From Deltaproteobacteria bacterium (GTDB lineage Bacteria > DRYD01): a stretch of DNA of 16,790 nucleotides. Under the pieces are notes generated by a model. That model saw nothing but the letters and a program-made list of their open reading frames with translations. It made no database searches and was not told the DNA's origin. The position numbers and the translations under genes are program-made. The DNA lies in NCBI GenBank assembly GCA_028276365.1, contig JAPYWL010000027.1, positions 1-16,790 on the forward strand, written 5' to 3'. Every line of letters begins with the position of its first letter. Within the stretch, counting starts at the first letter, position 1. Shown here piece by piece: positions 7,439 through 15,987 of this stretch.

Positions 7439-9360
7439 TGAGATATTTTATATTTTTTTTAGCTTTAATATATTTTATTTTTAAATTCTTATTTGACAAA
7501 ATTTATTATACCTTAATCCCTAACTATTTAGTAATAGATTATAACGATTACGTTAATTTTAGTTCTAATTATGTTTATAATTACAAAGAATTATTAGATA
7601 ATGAAATTCTAAATTATGTTAATGGTATTTCTTTTAAGTTATTAAGTTTAAAAGAGTTAAAAAATAATAATATTATTGATTTAATTTCTAAAAAAGAATT
7701 AGCTATAAATCCCAAATTTTGGATAACTTATTTAAGTAATGATATAAAATCAAATGATATTAATACTACTTTCATTTATACGAATGATAGCTATTATTTA
7801 GATAGTATTTATTCAATTTTGAATAGATTATTTCAAAATAAAGTTTATAAATTAGGCTTAGTTATTAAAGTTGATATAGATTATGATTATATTAGTTCTT
7901 TAGAAATATTTCCTTTAAAAGAAGTAGAATATTATAGATTAAAAACTAAAACTATTGTTTGGAGGGTTAGTTCCTATTTTTATCAATTAGATAAATTAGA
8001 TTTTATAAGAAATAATGATATAATTATTTTTAATGGGTCATTTATTAGTGGATATCCTTTTTATTTAAAAGATTTAAAAGAATTTTTTATTAATAAAAAC
8101 CTTATTTTTGGGGTTTTAGAATACTATAATGTTAAAAATATTCAAAGAGGTTCTAAGGAATTAGCTAATTTGCTTCCTTTAGAAAATAAAATAAAAGTAT
8201 TTAGTACCCTAACTATTAAAGACAAATCTCCTAATTCCATTATTAATTCCGTAGACTTGGCGTTTAATGAAAGAAATTGTAAATTAATATTTTATCGATT
8301 TAATGATAATCTTGATTTTAGACAAAATATAGATTTAATTAAAGAGATATCTAAGAATATTTTAAAAATAAATAATCATATTTATAAAAATAAAGAAATC
8401 AATAAAAATTATAATTTAATTTTTTATTTAAAATTGATTGGGATTTTAGGTTTAATTCTCTTTATTATTTATTCTTTTGCTTCCATTAACTATTACTATG
8501 ATTACTTAATAAGTCAAAACTATAACGTTTCTAATAGATTATTTTTTATTCTTAGTATTTCAGGACTATTTTTGCTTATTTTCTCATTTATTTTTAAAAT
8601 TAAATTTATTTTTAATGTTTTAGTTTTATTATTTAGTAGCTTTATTATTGCTGTATTTATATATAGGGAAATCTTTGAAAAATTAATTGATCAAAATATG
8701 AAATTTAATTTCATTTTAGCTTATTTTAAATTAATCTTGTATTTAATTTTATTTGCTTTATTTATTCAAAGTGTTATATTAGCTTTTGATATTAATAATA
8801 ATTTAAATTTATATTTAGGGATAGATAAGGTAGCTGGTATCAAACTGATTTTAATTTTACCTATTATTTTAAGTATTTTTATGGTATTTAATTATAGAGA
8901 GATAAGGTATTGGTTATTAAGTAGGATGAAAGTTATGGATTTTATTATTATTTTAACCTTAGTTGGCTTAAGTGGATTTTATTTATTAAGGAGTGGGAAT
9001 ACTGGTTTTACTTTGCCTTTTGAAAATGAAATTAGAAATATATTAGATACCATTTTTATTGCTCGTCCAAGATTTAAAGAATTCTTAATAGGAAATCCTA
9101 TATTGTTATCCCTTTTATATTTTGTATATTTAAAAATAAATAGTCCTAATGTTATAAGTAACAGTGTTTTTAGAATTATTCAGTTTTTATTTGTTCTTTC
9201 ATTTATAACATTTAGTGATATAATAGATACGTTTTTACATATCCATAGTTTTGTTATATACGGTGTAATAAGAACAATAACAGCAGCTTTATTAGGATTA
9301 ATTGTTTTTTATATTTTATTCCTTATTTTAGATAAAACAAAAATAATTAAGTTTAAATAA
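7438..9360 (+). CDS. DUF5693 family membrane protein
   Basis: This 640-residue protein begins with one hydrophobic segment (about 1-18), then about 310 hydrophilic residues expected outside the cytoplasm, then 10 or more membrane segments to the end. The block at 518-551 is characteristic: RSGNTGFTLPFENEIRN, then ARPRFKEFLIGNP, very close to the RSGNT and RPRTKEFLIG stretch I know from DUF5693. The family has no settled biochemical function. From memory its members often lie near cell-surface polysaccharide genes, including pyruvyl transferases, in Firmicutes and some diderms. A role in envelope glycan handling is therefore only an inference. The start overlaps the stop of the preceding small frame and no Shine-Dalgarno is seen. 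It lies directly upstream of the pilin region but is separated by a 163-bp spacer. Confidence 0.82.
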   Translation: MRYFIFFLALIYFIFKFLFDKIYYTLIPNYLVIDYNDYVNFSSNYVYNYKELLDNEILNYVNGISFKLLSLKELKNNNIIDLISKKELAINPKFWITYLSNDIKSNDINTTFIYTNDSYYLDSIYSILNRLFQNKVYKLGLVIKVDIDYDYISSLEIFPLKEVEYYRLKTKTIVWRVSSYFYQLDKLDFIRNNDIIIFNGSFISGYPFYLKDLKEFFINKNLIFGVLEYYNVKNIQRGSKELANLLPLENKIKVFSTLTIKDKSPNSIINSVDLAFNERNCKLIFYRFNDNLDFRQNIDLIKEISKNILKINNHIYKNKEINKNYNLIFYLKLIGILGLILFIIYSFASINYYYDYLISQNYNVSNRLFFILSISGLFLLIFSFIFKIKFIFNVLVLLFSSFIIAVFIYREIFEKLIDQNMKFNFILAYFKLILYLILFALFIQSVILAFDINNNLNLYLGIDKVAGIKLILILPIILSIFMVFNYREIRYWLLSRMKVMDFIIILTLVGLSGFYLLRSGNTGFTLPFENEIRNILDTIFIARPRFKEFLIGNPILLSLLYFVYLKINSPNVISNSVFRIIQFLFVLSFITFSDIIDTFLHIHSFVIYGVIRTITAALLGLIVFYILFLILDKTKIIKFK

Positions 9361-9364
9361 ACTA

Positions 9365-9394
9365 TTGTTATCAAGGTATAAAAATTATGATAAT
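9365..9394 (+). promoter_or_regulatory. Candidate sigma70-type promoter for the pilin gene
   Basis: TTGTTA (9365-9370) and GATAAT (9389-9394) are separated by 18 bases and lie just after the DUF5693 stop. Transcription from here would give a 5' leader of about 120 bases before the pilin ATG. AT-rich DNA produces such pairs often, so this is tentative. Confidence 0.35.
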
Positions 9395-9507
9395 ATGTAA
9401 AAAAATTAAAATAAAGATAAAAAAAATTGATAAAAGTCAATAAAAATGAAATAGATTTTAGGGGACATTTTATAAAAAAGTGGGTATAAAAATAGTGAGG
9501 AGAGAAA

Positions 9508-9516
9508 AAGGAGGTG
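9508..9516 (+). promoter_or_regulatory. Near-consensus Shine-Dalgarno of the major pilin-like gene
   Basis: AAGGAGGTG lies 7 bases before ATG 9524 and is the best ribosome site in the window; many neighbouring genes have none. It decides the start and predicts very high translation. Confidence 0.88.
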
Positions 9517-9523
9517 AAAAAAT

Positions 9524-9991
9524 ATGAAAAAAAGAAAAAAAGGGTTTACATTAATAGAATTGATGATCGTTATAGCTATTATAGCAATATTAGCAGCAGT
9601 ATTGGTACCTAACTTTATGAGAGCAAGAGAAGCATCCAGATTAACCGCTTGTAAATCTAACCTAAAAAATATATCTACTGCAGTTGAAACCTATTCTAAC
9701 GACAACGATGGCATATATCCTGGAGATACTAACTTTAAAGAAATTAAGAGTGGCGAAACTTTGGGAATAGGTACATTAGCTAGTACCTATATTGGGAAAA
9801 CTCTCAATTGTCCAGCAGCAGCAAAGCCTTACACATATAGATTAGCTACTGCTTCAGGAGCAGGATACTGGATATATTGTCCAGCAGCTCCCGGTAGTGG
9901 GGCTAGTGGTGTTTCTAGAAAGCATCGTAAGAATAATAATGATGGTGGCCCAATTTTTGATTCCGCAACTGGTATTCAAGAAAAATTTTAA
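9524..9991 (+). CDS. Type IV pilin-like preprotein, probably the major subunit
   Basis: This 155-residue preprotein has a short basic leader (MKKRKKG) cut before F8 by prepilin peptidase. The mature N-terminus FTLIELMIVIAIIAILAA carries the Glu at mature position 5 and the hydrophobic spine that packs into a pilus or pseudopilus. A globular part of about 110 residues follows, with three cysteines (C43, C96, C119) and a K133-H134 pair. Similar tri-Cys proteins (ACKSNLKNI at the first Cys) occur, from memory, in several uncultured diderm phyla. The near-consensus ribosome site and its own terminator point to strong expression. Base composition also stands out: 9841-9900 is 50% G+C by count, while 10621-10680 is 10%. 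No pilus assembly ATPase or peptidase gene is in the window, so pilus versus secretion pseudopilus is open. Confidence 0.93.
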   Translation: MKKRKKGFTLIELMIVIAIIAILAAVLVPNFMRAREASRLTACKSNLKNISTAVETYSNDNDGIYPGDTNFKEIKSGETLGIGTLASTYIGKTLNCPAAAKPYTYRLATASGAGYWIYCPAAPGSGASGVSRKHRKNNNDGGPIFDSATGIQEKF

Positions 9992-10012
9992 TAAGAACAT
10001 ACTTTTTATATA

Positions 10013-10038
10013 GGGGAGGGGTTTTTATCCTCCCCCTT
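10013..10038 (+). terminator. Intrinsic terminator after the major pilin-like gene
   Basis: GGGGAGG (10013-10019) pairs with CCTCCCC (10029-10035) around a 9-base loop. CTTAATTTATTT follows, so the U-tract is weak. A pure GC stem in such AT-rich DNA is unlikely to be chance. It lies 21 bp after the pilin stop and should insulate, or partly attenuate, the downstream pilin paralogue. Confidence 0.75.
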
Positions 10039-10092
10039 AATTTATTTACTAAGGTATTGAAAATATAAAAGAAGTTTTAAAAGGTATGGAAA

Positions 10093-10533
10093 ATGAGTGA
10101 AAAAAATAATGTAAAAAATAAAAGAGGTTTTACTTTATTAGAATTAATGATAGTAATCGCTATAATATCTATATTAGTGATGGTTTTGATCCCTAATTTT
10201 GTGGGAGCTAGAAATGCTGCTAAGTTAACAAGTTGTAAATCTATAATAAAAAATATTTCAATAGTTCTAGAGATTTATTCTCAAGATAATGGTGGAGTTT
10301 ATCCAAATGTTGATATTGCTGAAATAAAAATGTCAGGTAATCCTTTAGCTGCTTATATTGGTAAAGAATATAAGTGTCCTGTAGCTAATAAATACTATGA
10401 ATATAAAGAAAATAGTTCTAACTACTATATTTATTGTCCTACTTATAGTACTTCTTTGAAGCATAAAAATAGAACAACTATAATAACAAAGCTTGCTTTT
10501 TCTCCTAAAGAAGGGTTTATTACTCAATATTAA
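10093..10533 (+). CDS. Type IV pilin-like preprotein, diverged paralogue of the upstream pilin
   Basis: This 146-residue protein has the prepilin cleavage site KRG^FTLLE (cut after G12, Glu at mature position 5). It then follows the upstream pilin closely: SCKSIIKNIS versus ACKSNLKNIS, YSQDNGGVYP versus YSNDNDGIYP, YIGKEYKCP versus YIGKTLNCP, and IYCP in both. The three cysteines (C48, C95, C115) and a K123-H124 pair are retained. The two genes look like a tandem duplication. This copy has ordinary AT-rich codon use and only a weak ribosome site (AAAAGG), and it lies beyond the terminator, so it is probably a minor subunit. There is no terminator before the YfhO-family gene 41 bp downstream, which suggests co-transcription. 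The leader is longer than in the first copy. Confidence 0.92.
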   Translation: MSEKNNVKNKRGFTLLELMIVIAIISILVMVLIPNFVGARNAAKLTSCKSIIKNISIVLEIYSQDNGGVYPNVDIAEIKMSGNPLAAYIGKEYKCPVANKYYEYKENSSNYYIYCPTYSTSLKHKNRTTIITKLAFSPKEGFITQY

Positions 10534-10574
10534 TTATTTTTTTCACTTTTCATATTTATATTATTTATTTTTCT

Positions 10575-13500
10575 ATGTTTACAAGTAGTAGGAAAATAGA
10601 AGAGATATTTTTTTACTTATTCTTTATAATAATTCCTTTTATATTTTTTATTTATTTTTTATATAGTAATAAATTGATAGGTTTTATAGACGCTTCTAAT
10701 CAATTTTTTCCATATAGGTATTTTTTAGCTAATAGTGTATTAAAAGGAGATTTACCGTTATGGTGGCCATATACAGCTTTGGGTTATCCATTTATTGAAA
10801 CTCTTCAATCTGCAGTGTTCTATCCATTAAATTACTTATTTGTATTTTTATATAAAAGTAATCCATTCTTAGCTTATAATTTAGGAATAATATTTCATAT
10901 AATATTATTACTTATAGTAAGCTATAGGTATTATCTATTTTTATTGGGAAATAGATATGTATCTTTCATAAGTAGTATATTATTTTCTTTAGGAGGTACG
11001 GCAGTAATATATAGTGATTATGCTAATTTCCATGCCTCAATTATATATTTACTATTGTGTTTATATAACCTACATTTAATTATATATAAATTGAAAAATA
11101 AGAAAGATATAAAAATAAATATACTTATATATAGTTTATCATTTGGATTATTAGTACTAGTGGGACATCCAAATATGATAGTTTATACCTTATTATATTC
11201 ATTTATATATGTTTTAGGAGTTTTATTTATAGAAAAAGAATTATTTTTTAAAGTATTATTTTATTGGTTAATATCTTTATTTTTATCTTTTTTAATATGG
11301 GGACTACAATTTGTAATATTTAAGGAATATGATAGTGTAAGAAAATTAATTGCTAAAGAGGCTTTTAATTTAGGTTCTTATGATTTAAACCTTTTTTTAT
11401 CTTATTTATTACCTTTTATTTATAAAAAAAACTATATAATATATTTATCTACAGAAAGCAGCACTTTATATTTTGAAATTATTCATTATATATTTGTTTT
11501 ATCAATATTTAGTTTAATTTATTTTTATTATAGTTTTTTTGAAAATATAAAAGAAAAAAAGAATTACTACAATAAGTATGTATATATTCTAATTTTGTCT
11601 ATATTATCTTTTTTATTATCATTAGGTAAATATACGATATTTCATTATATAGCTATGTTTTTCCCAGGATATGCTGATGTTAGATTACATTGGAGAAACT
11701 TAATTTTATTTGATTTTACATTAGCATTTTCCTTAGGATTTATGCTAAAAGATTTACTTTTTAATCCTAAATACTTTGTAAACATTTTAAAGAAAGTTTT
11801 AAAAATATTTTTGTTTTTTATTGTAGGCATTGTTTTGCTATCTTTTATTTTTGTTTATTTTACATATCAAGAAAATTTAGTAAATCTTTTTGATTTTAAT
11901 TATAAATATTTATTAAATAATTTACCTTTTATAATAATAAGCATTTTATTCTGTATTTTAGGTTTAGTTATTTTGAAAAATAGAAAAATTTTTAAAAGAT
12001 ACTTTTATTTAGTTTTAGGAATTTTGGTAATGTTAATCTTAACAAATAACATTTTTTATTATTATACTATTTATAAAGAACAACCTGGTAAGAGTACTAC
12101 TATTAATTTTTCAAATTATTTATTTTTTTATAACAACATAGCTAATAATATAAAAGAAAATAGTAATTTTTGGATAGCTTTCAAGCATTTAAAAAATAAC
12201 ATAGTTCAGCCTGCAAATATAAATAATATAGCAATTAATAGTAATAAAATATTTTTTGATTATTATGATCCTTTTTTATCTTTTGAAAAATGGTATTTAT
12301 TAGAGAAAAATCTAAGTAATATATTTTTTCTCCATAGATTTAATTATATTTTGTCATTATTTGGTTTTAAATATTTATTTCATTATAATTCATTTTATTC
12401 AGATTTTGATAAAATCGTTATTAATGATTTATATAATATAAAGAGTATTGAAATAAATAAATATAAGCTAAATAATATTTTTATGGTACCTGTATATAAA
12501 AAAAATTCAAAAAATGAATTAATAGAACAAGCTCAAATAAATAATAATAGAATAACTTTATCAAATGATAACCCAATTATTTTCTATTTACCTTATTTTA
12601 AAGAATATAATAACTTATGTTTAGGATTGAAGATAAAAAAAACAAAAAAAGAAAATAATTTTAATAAATTTTATAGCTCTTTAATAGATATACCCAATGA
12701 TATTTATTTAGCTATAGAAAGAAAGGATAATAATTTAATTGGCTTAGGAAATTTTTATACATTTTTTGTTCCATATGAAGAATATAGATATATAATGATT
12801 CCATTTAGTTTAGTTGGATTGACTATTCTTAAGCACAATTTAGATAATTTTATTTACACTTTTAATAATCAAAAATTTCTAAGATTTGCTATTGGTAGTA
12901 ATTCTATCATTGAATATGAAATAGAAGGAATAGATATTTATTATTACCCAGATTATTATAATCCAGGAGTTTATGATAATAAAGAATACTTAACTTATGA
13001 GAAAATAGTAACTAATAGAATACCTTTAGCTTCAGGAAGAGCATTTGAGACTTTTATATATAAAAATAATAACTCAATGGAAATAATAGATAGTGTAGTA
13101 AAATTGGGAATAAGCAAAGATATATTTGAACTAAAAAAAGACATATTATTAGTTAATTTTAATTTTAAGGAAGAAGCAAAAATATATCCCGAATACATTC
13201 AAAAATTAAAAGAATATTCAAATATAAATAAACTAAAATATCAAAACAATTATGCTAACATAACACAAAATAATATAAGTAATTTAAACTTTGTAAGATC
13301 AAAAATAACTGATAAAGAAATATTTAAAAAAAATAATGAAATAAGTTTTAAAGTAAAAAGTGAGGGAGATAGTTTTATTGTAATTAATCACTCTTATTAT
13401 AAATATTGGAAAGGATATATAGATAATATAGAGGTACCTGTATTAAAAGTAAATGGTATAGTAATGGGGATAATAGTACCTAAAGGTGAGCATAAAGTAG

Positions 13501-13604
13501 TATTAAAATATGAACCTTGGTATGCTAGATTCTTTTTTGTTCCTTTTTTTGTAATTACTATTTATTTCATTATTATAATGATATTACTAAATCGTAAAAA
13601 TTAA
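10575..13604 (+). CDS. YfhO-family large membrane protein (GT-C-like)
   Basis: This 1009-residue protein has about 12 or more membrane segments in residues 10-510, a long hydrophilic region (about 520-980) and a final membrane anchor. The first outer loop has the family signature: IDASNQFFPYR with D39 and Q43, then GDLPLWWPYTALGYPF, then the AVFYPLNYLF stretch. D39 is where GT-C enzymes keep their catalytic Asp. The C-terminus (HSYYKYWKGYIDNIEVPV, then VPKGEHKVVLKYEPW) is the typical YfhO ending. In Gram-positives YfhO is linked to glycosylation of teichoic acids; other members are uncharacterised. I infer transfer of a polyprenyl-phosphate sugar to a surface polymer or protein. Its place 41 bp after a pilin gene makes pilin glycosylation an idea to test. 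No Shine-Dalgarno is seen, but only this ATG precedes the conserved N-terminus. Confidence 0.88.
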   Translation: MFTSSRKIEEIFFYLFFIIIPFIFFIYFLYSNKLIGFIDASNQFFPYRYFLANSVLKGDLPLWWPYTALGYPFIETLQSAVFYPLNYLFVFLYKSNPFLAYNLGIIFHIILLLIVSYRYYLFLLGNRYVSFISSILFSLGGTAVIYSDYANFHASIIYLLLCLYNLHLIIYKLKNKKDIKINILIYSLSFGLLVLVGHPNMIVYTLLYSFIYVLGVLFIEKELFFKVLFYWLISLFLSFLIWGLQFVIFKEYDSVRKLIAKEAFNLGSYDLNLFLSYLLPFIYKKNYIIYLSTESSTLYFEIIHYIFVLSIFSLIYFYYSFFENIKEKKNYYNKYVYILILSILSFLLSLGKYTIFHYIAMFFPGYADVRLHWRNLILFDFTLAFSLGFMLKDLLFNPKYFVNILKKVLKIFLFFIVGIVLLSFIFVYFTYQENLVNLFDFNYKYLLNNLPFIIISILFCILGLVILKNRKIFKRYFYLVLGILVMLILTNNIFYYYTIYKEQPGKSTTINFSNYLFFYNNIANNIKENSNFWIAFKHLKNNIVQPANINNIAINSNKIFFDYYDPFLSFEKWYLLEKNLSNIFFLHRFNYILSLFGFKYLFHYNSFYSDFDKIVINDLYNIKSIEINKYKLNNIFMVPVYKKNSKNELIEQAQINNNRITLSNDNPIIFYLPYFKEYNNLCLGLKIKKTKKENNFNKFYSSLIDIPNDIYLAIERKDNNLIGLGNFYTFFVPYEEYRYIMIPFSLVGLTILKHNLDNFIYTFNNQKFLRFAIGSNSIIEYEIEGIDIYYYPDYYNPGVYDNKEYLTYEKIVTNRIPLASGRAFETFIYKNNNSMEIIDSVVKLGISKDIFELKKDILLVNFNFKEEAKIYPEYIQKLKEYSNINKLKYQNNYANITQNNISNLNFVRSKITDKEIFKKNNEISFKVKSEGDSFIVINHSYYKYWKGYIDNIEVPVLKVNGIVMGIIVPKGEHKVVLKYEPWYARFFFVPFFVITIYFIIIMILLNRKN

Positions 13605-13743
13605 TTATAATTTTATACTTTTTTTACTCATTTGGAATTCTATAGGATTATTTTAAATTTTTTTTAAATAAATAATAGAAAAAGTAATTAAAAATTTTAA
13701 AGTTTATTAAATTTTATTTAGAATTCTAATTTATAATAAAGTG
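13605..13743 (+). other. AT-rich spacer with palindrome TTAGAATTCTAA and repeated GAATTCTA
   Basis: No gene is seen here. GAATTCTA occurs at 13635-13642 and again at 13721-13728; the second copy is the core of a perfect 12-bp palindrome (13718-13729), 14 bp before the GNAT-like start. This could be an operator or chance. No convincing terminator for the YfhO-family gene is visible. Confidence 0.4.
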
Positions 13744-15027
13744 ATGAAAAAAATTAAAGAGATTTTTAACGAATTAGAACAAGGAAATTTTATAAGAATA
13801 GGTAATTTAAAAGATATAGTAGATTTTGATATTCCTGAATTAATTCTAAATTTTAAAATAAGGAAAGCTAATATTCAAGACAAAAATTATATTAAAAATC
13901 TATATAAAGAAGTTTATGGATATAATTATTCCTTACCTGAAGTAACTGATGAGGATTTATTAAATGAAATCCTACTAAATCCTGAAAATATATGGTTATT
14001 AGTGTATGATAATGAAAATAAAATCTGTGGATCTTTATTATTTAGGATCGATAAAAAGAATCTACTAGCTAAAGCTTTAGCAGCGGTCGTAAAAGAAAAA
14101 TATAGAAATAACAAAATATTTGAATTACTATTTCATTTGGGATTTAATTATTCTATTCTTAAAGCAGAAGCAGTATATGCTTTAGCTAGAACCATAACAA
14201 TAGGTCCTCAAAAAGTACTTTTTAAAAATAATTTCATACCTGCTGGAATATTCCCTAATGTCAGAAGAGTATTAACTTATGAAAATCACGCATTGTTTAT
14301 ATACTTAACCCAAAAAGGACTTAAAAAACGTGAAAAGATAACCAAAATGAACATACTTGTTAATGAAATATACCAAATCCTACAAAAATATTTAATCAGA
14401 TTAATCTATAAAGAAAATAAATTAAATTTAAATGCTTCTGAATTTTTTAAAGAAAAATATCAAAAAGTACTAATCCAAAAACTAAATTTTAAACCTATTA
14501 TTTTGGATAATATAAATATAATAATAGATAATGTTGAAAAAGAATATAATGAAAAACTTAATAAATTAAGATTTAAATTTATGCCGTTTCATAAACCAAA
14601 TTTTAAAATAAAAACATCACTTGGCTCTATTTTTTTACATTTTAATTATATAGATAAACACTGTGCTATAATGGGATTAGAAGTAGAAGATGACTTGGAA
14701 AAAATCTATAACATTTTTTATAATATCCCATTTATAGTAGATAAATTAGATGCTAGATATTTAGAAGTCTTATCAAAAGCTGAAAATTATTTTTATCATA
14801 ATATACTAATAGACATAGGATTTATACCGTGCGCTTATTTCCCAATTATGCTAAAAGAAAATAATAAAAGAAAAGATGTAGCAGCATTCTTTTACCCCTT
14901 TAATTTCCCCAATCTAAAAAATATGATAGTACCTGATATATTTAAAGAATACCTAAAAGTAATATACTCATTTTTAGTAAATAAATTACAAGAAGAAATA
15001 GAATTAATAGAAACTTTTAAAATATAA
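13744..15027 (+). CDS. Two-part GNAT-like acetyltransferase family protein
   Basis: This protein of about 427 residues has an N-terminal GNAT domain (about 38-185), beginning FKIRKANIQDKNYIKNLY, with the central strand ICGSLLFRI. The acetyl-CoA loop, usually R/QxxGxG/A, reads YRNNKIFELL and lacks both glycines, so binding or activity may be altered. The second half (about 285-390) ends in a block like that closing the first: GFIPCAYFPI (near 360) echoes NFIPAGIFPN (near 165). This suggests an internal duplication with two GNAT-like folds. The substrate is unknown. ATG 13744 is chosen over the GTG directly before it at 13741; neither has a ribosome site. The gene ends 4 bp from the stop of the convergent uppP gene, so the two 3' ends probably overlap in RNA. 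Confidence 0.72.
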   Translation: MKKIKEIFNELEQGNFIRIGNLKDIVDFDIPELILNFKIRKANIQDKNYIKNLYKEVYGYNYSLPEVTDEDLLNEILLNPENIWLLVYDNENKICGSLLFRIDKKNLLAKALAAVVKEKYRNNKIFELLFHLGFNYSILKAEAVYALARTITIGPQKVLFKNNFIPAGIFPNVRRVLTYENHALFIYLTQKGLKKREKITKMNILVNEIYQILQKYLIRLIYKENKLNLNASEFFKEKYQKVLIQKLNFKPIILDNINIIIDNVEKEYNEKLNKLRFKFMPFHKPNFKIKTSLGSIFLHFNYIDKHCAIMGLEVEDDLEKIYNIFYNIPFIVDKLDARYLEVLSKAENYFYHNILIDIGFIPCAYFPIMLKENNKRKDVAAFFYPFNFPNLKNMIVPDIFKEYLKVIYSFLVNKLQEEIELIETFKI

Positions 15028-15031
15028 AATA

Positions 15032-15817
15032 CTACCAAAATTTTATAAAAAATCCAGTATAATAACTTAAAATTAAACCTAATATGATATTATATATTAT
15101 AAAAAACTGTAGTTTTCTTTGTTTTATAAAATTATCAAGGATTTTAAGTGCTATTATTCCAAAAATAAATGAAAAAACAATAGCTATAATAATACCTACT
15201 AAATTTATATCCTCTTGTAAATAAACTTTATTTTTAATAAATTTGAATAACTCATATAAGAAAGCAAGGGCAATAGTAGGGATAGAAACTATAAAAGAAA
15301 ATCTGAAAGCTTCATATGGATTAAGTTTAGCTAAAATAGACCCAAAAATAGTGCTACCACTCCTTGATAAACTCGGGATCGCTGATAACCCCTGTAAAAA
15401 ACCAATAACAAATAAATCACTTATTTTAAGATCTTGAACAGATTTATTTAATTCCGTTTCATTTTTTAATTTATTATTAATAATAATTAAAAAAATAGCA
15501 TTAACAAATAAAAAAACACTTAATAACTCCATTTTTGAAAAATAATCTATTTTATCTATTATTAAAGCAATTGGGCTTGTAAAAATTACTGTCCAAAAAA
15601 TCTGAATAAAATACTTTTTACTATAATCTAAAATTATATCTTTAAAGTATATAATTGTAGCTAATAATGTTCCTAAATGTGCAAATATATCTAAGGTAGT
15701 AGAGTAGGGGAGTTTTAAAAGAATTTCTACTAATTTTAAATGAGCTGTACTACTAATAGGTAAGAACTCTGTTAAAGCCTGAACTATCCCTAAAAAAACA
15801 TATTTTATATAATCCAT
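15032..15817 (-). CDS. uppP: Undecaprenyl-diphosphate phosphatase (UppP/BacA)
   Basis: This 261-residue integral membrane enzyme removes a phosphate from undecaprenyl diphosphate. It recycles the lipid carrier for peptidoglycan and other surface polymers, and is associated with bacitracin resistance. Both family motifs are intact. The (E/Q)xxxE motif is Q13-A-L-T-E17, followed by FLPISSTAH with H26; the second motif, PSLSRSGST, has S151, R152 and T156. About eight membrane segments and the length fit the family. A good ribosome site (GGAAGG, complement of 15828-15833) lies 10 bases before the start. It converges on the GNAT-like gene and diverges from the third pilin-like gene. With the Amj-type gene to the right it forms a small lipid-carrier neighbourhood. 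Confidence 0.96.
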   Translation of the reverse strand: MDYIKYVFLGIVQALTEFLPISSTAHLKLVEILLKLPYSTTLDIFAHLGTLLATIIYFKDIILDYSKKYFIQIFWTVIFTSPIALIIDKIDYFSKMELLSVFLFVNAIFLIIINNKLKNETELNKSVQDLKISDLFVIGFLQGLSAIPSLSRSGSTIFGSILAKLNPYEAFRFSFIVSIPTIALAFLYELFKFIKNKVYLQEDINLVGIIIAIVFSFIFGIIALKILDNFIKQRKLQFFIIYNIILGLILSYYTGFFIKFW

Positions 15818-15987
15818 TAGAATTATTCCTTCCTAAATTATTTTAAAAGATTATAATTTATAATTATAAATATTTATTTTTTTACCTCTTTAATTTGAAG
15901 GTATATATAATAAAAAAGTTTAAAATATATAAAGGGATAGTTAAATTGATTAAAAAATTAGAAACTCACAAAAAATGCTATAAAATT

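Noticed and set aside
10345-10527. 60-residue minus-strand frame inside the second pilin gene, and 13926-14114 inside the GNAT-like gene
   Set aside because: Antisense shadows of genes with clear homology, without ribosome sites.
11645-11830. Minus-strand frame inside the YfhO-family gene (also 12995-13198)
   Set aside because: Both are antisense to a well-conserved coding region and show no independent signals.
15243-15437. 64-residue plus-strand frame inside uppP
   Set aside because: It is the complement of the conserved UppP SRSGST region; a shadow.
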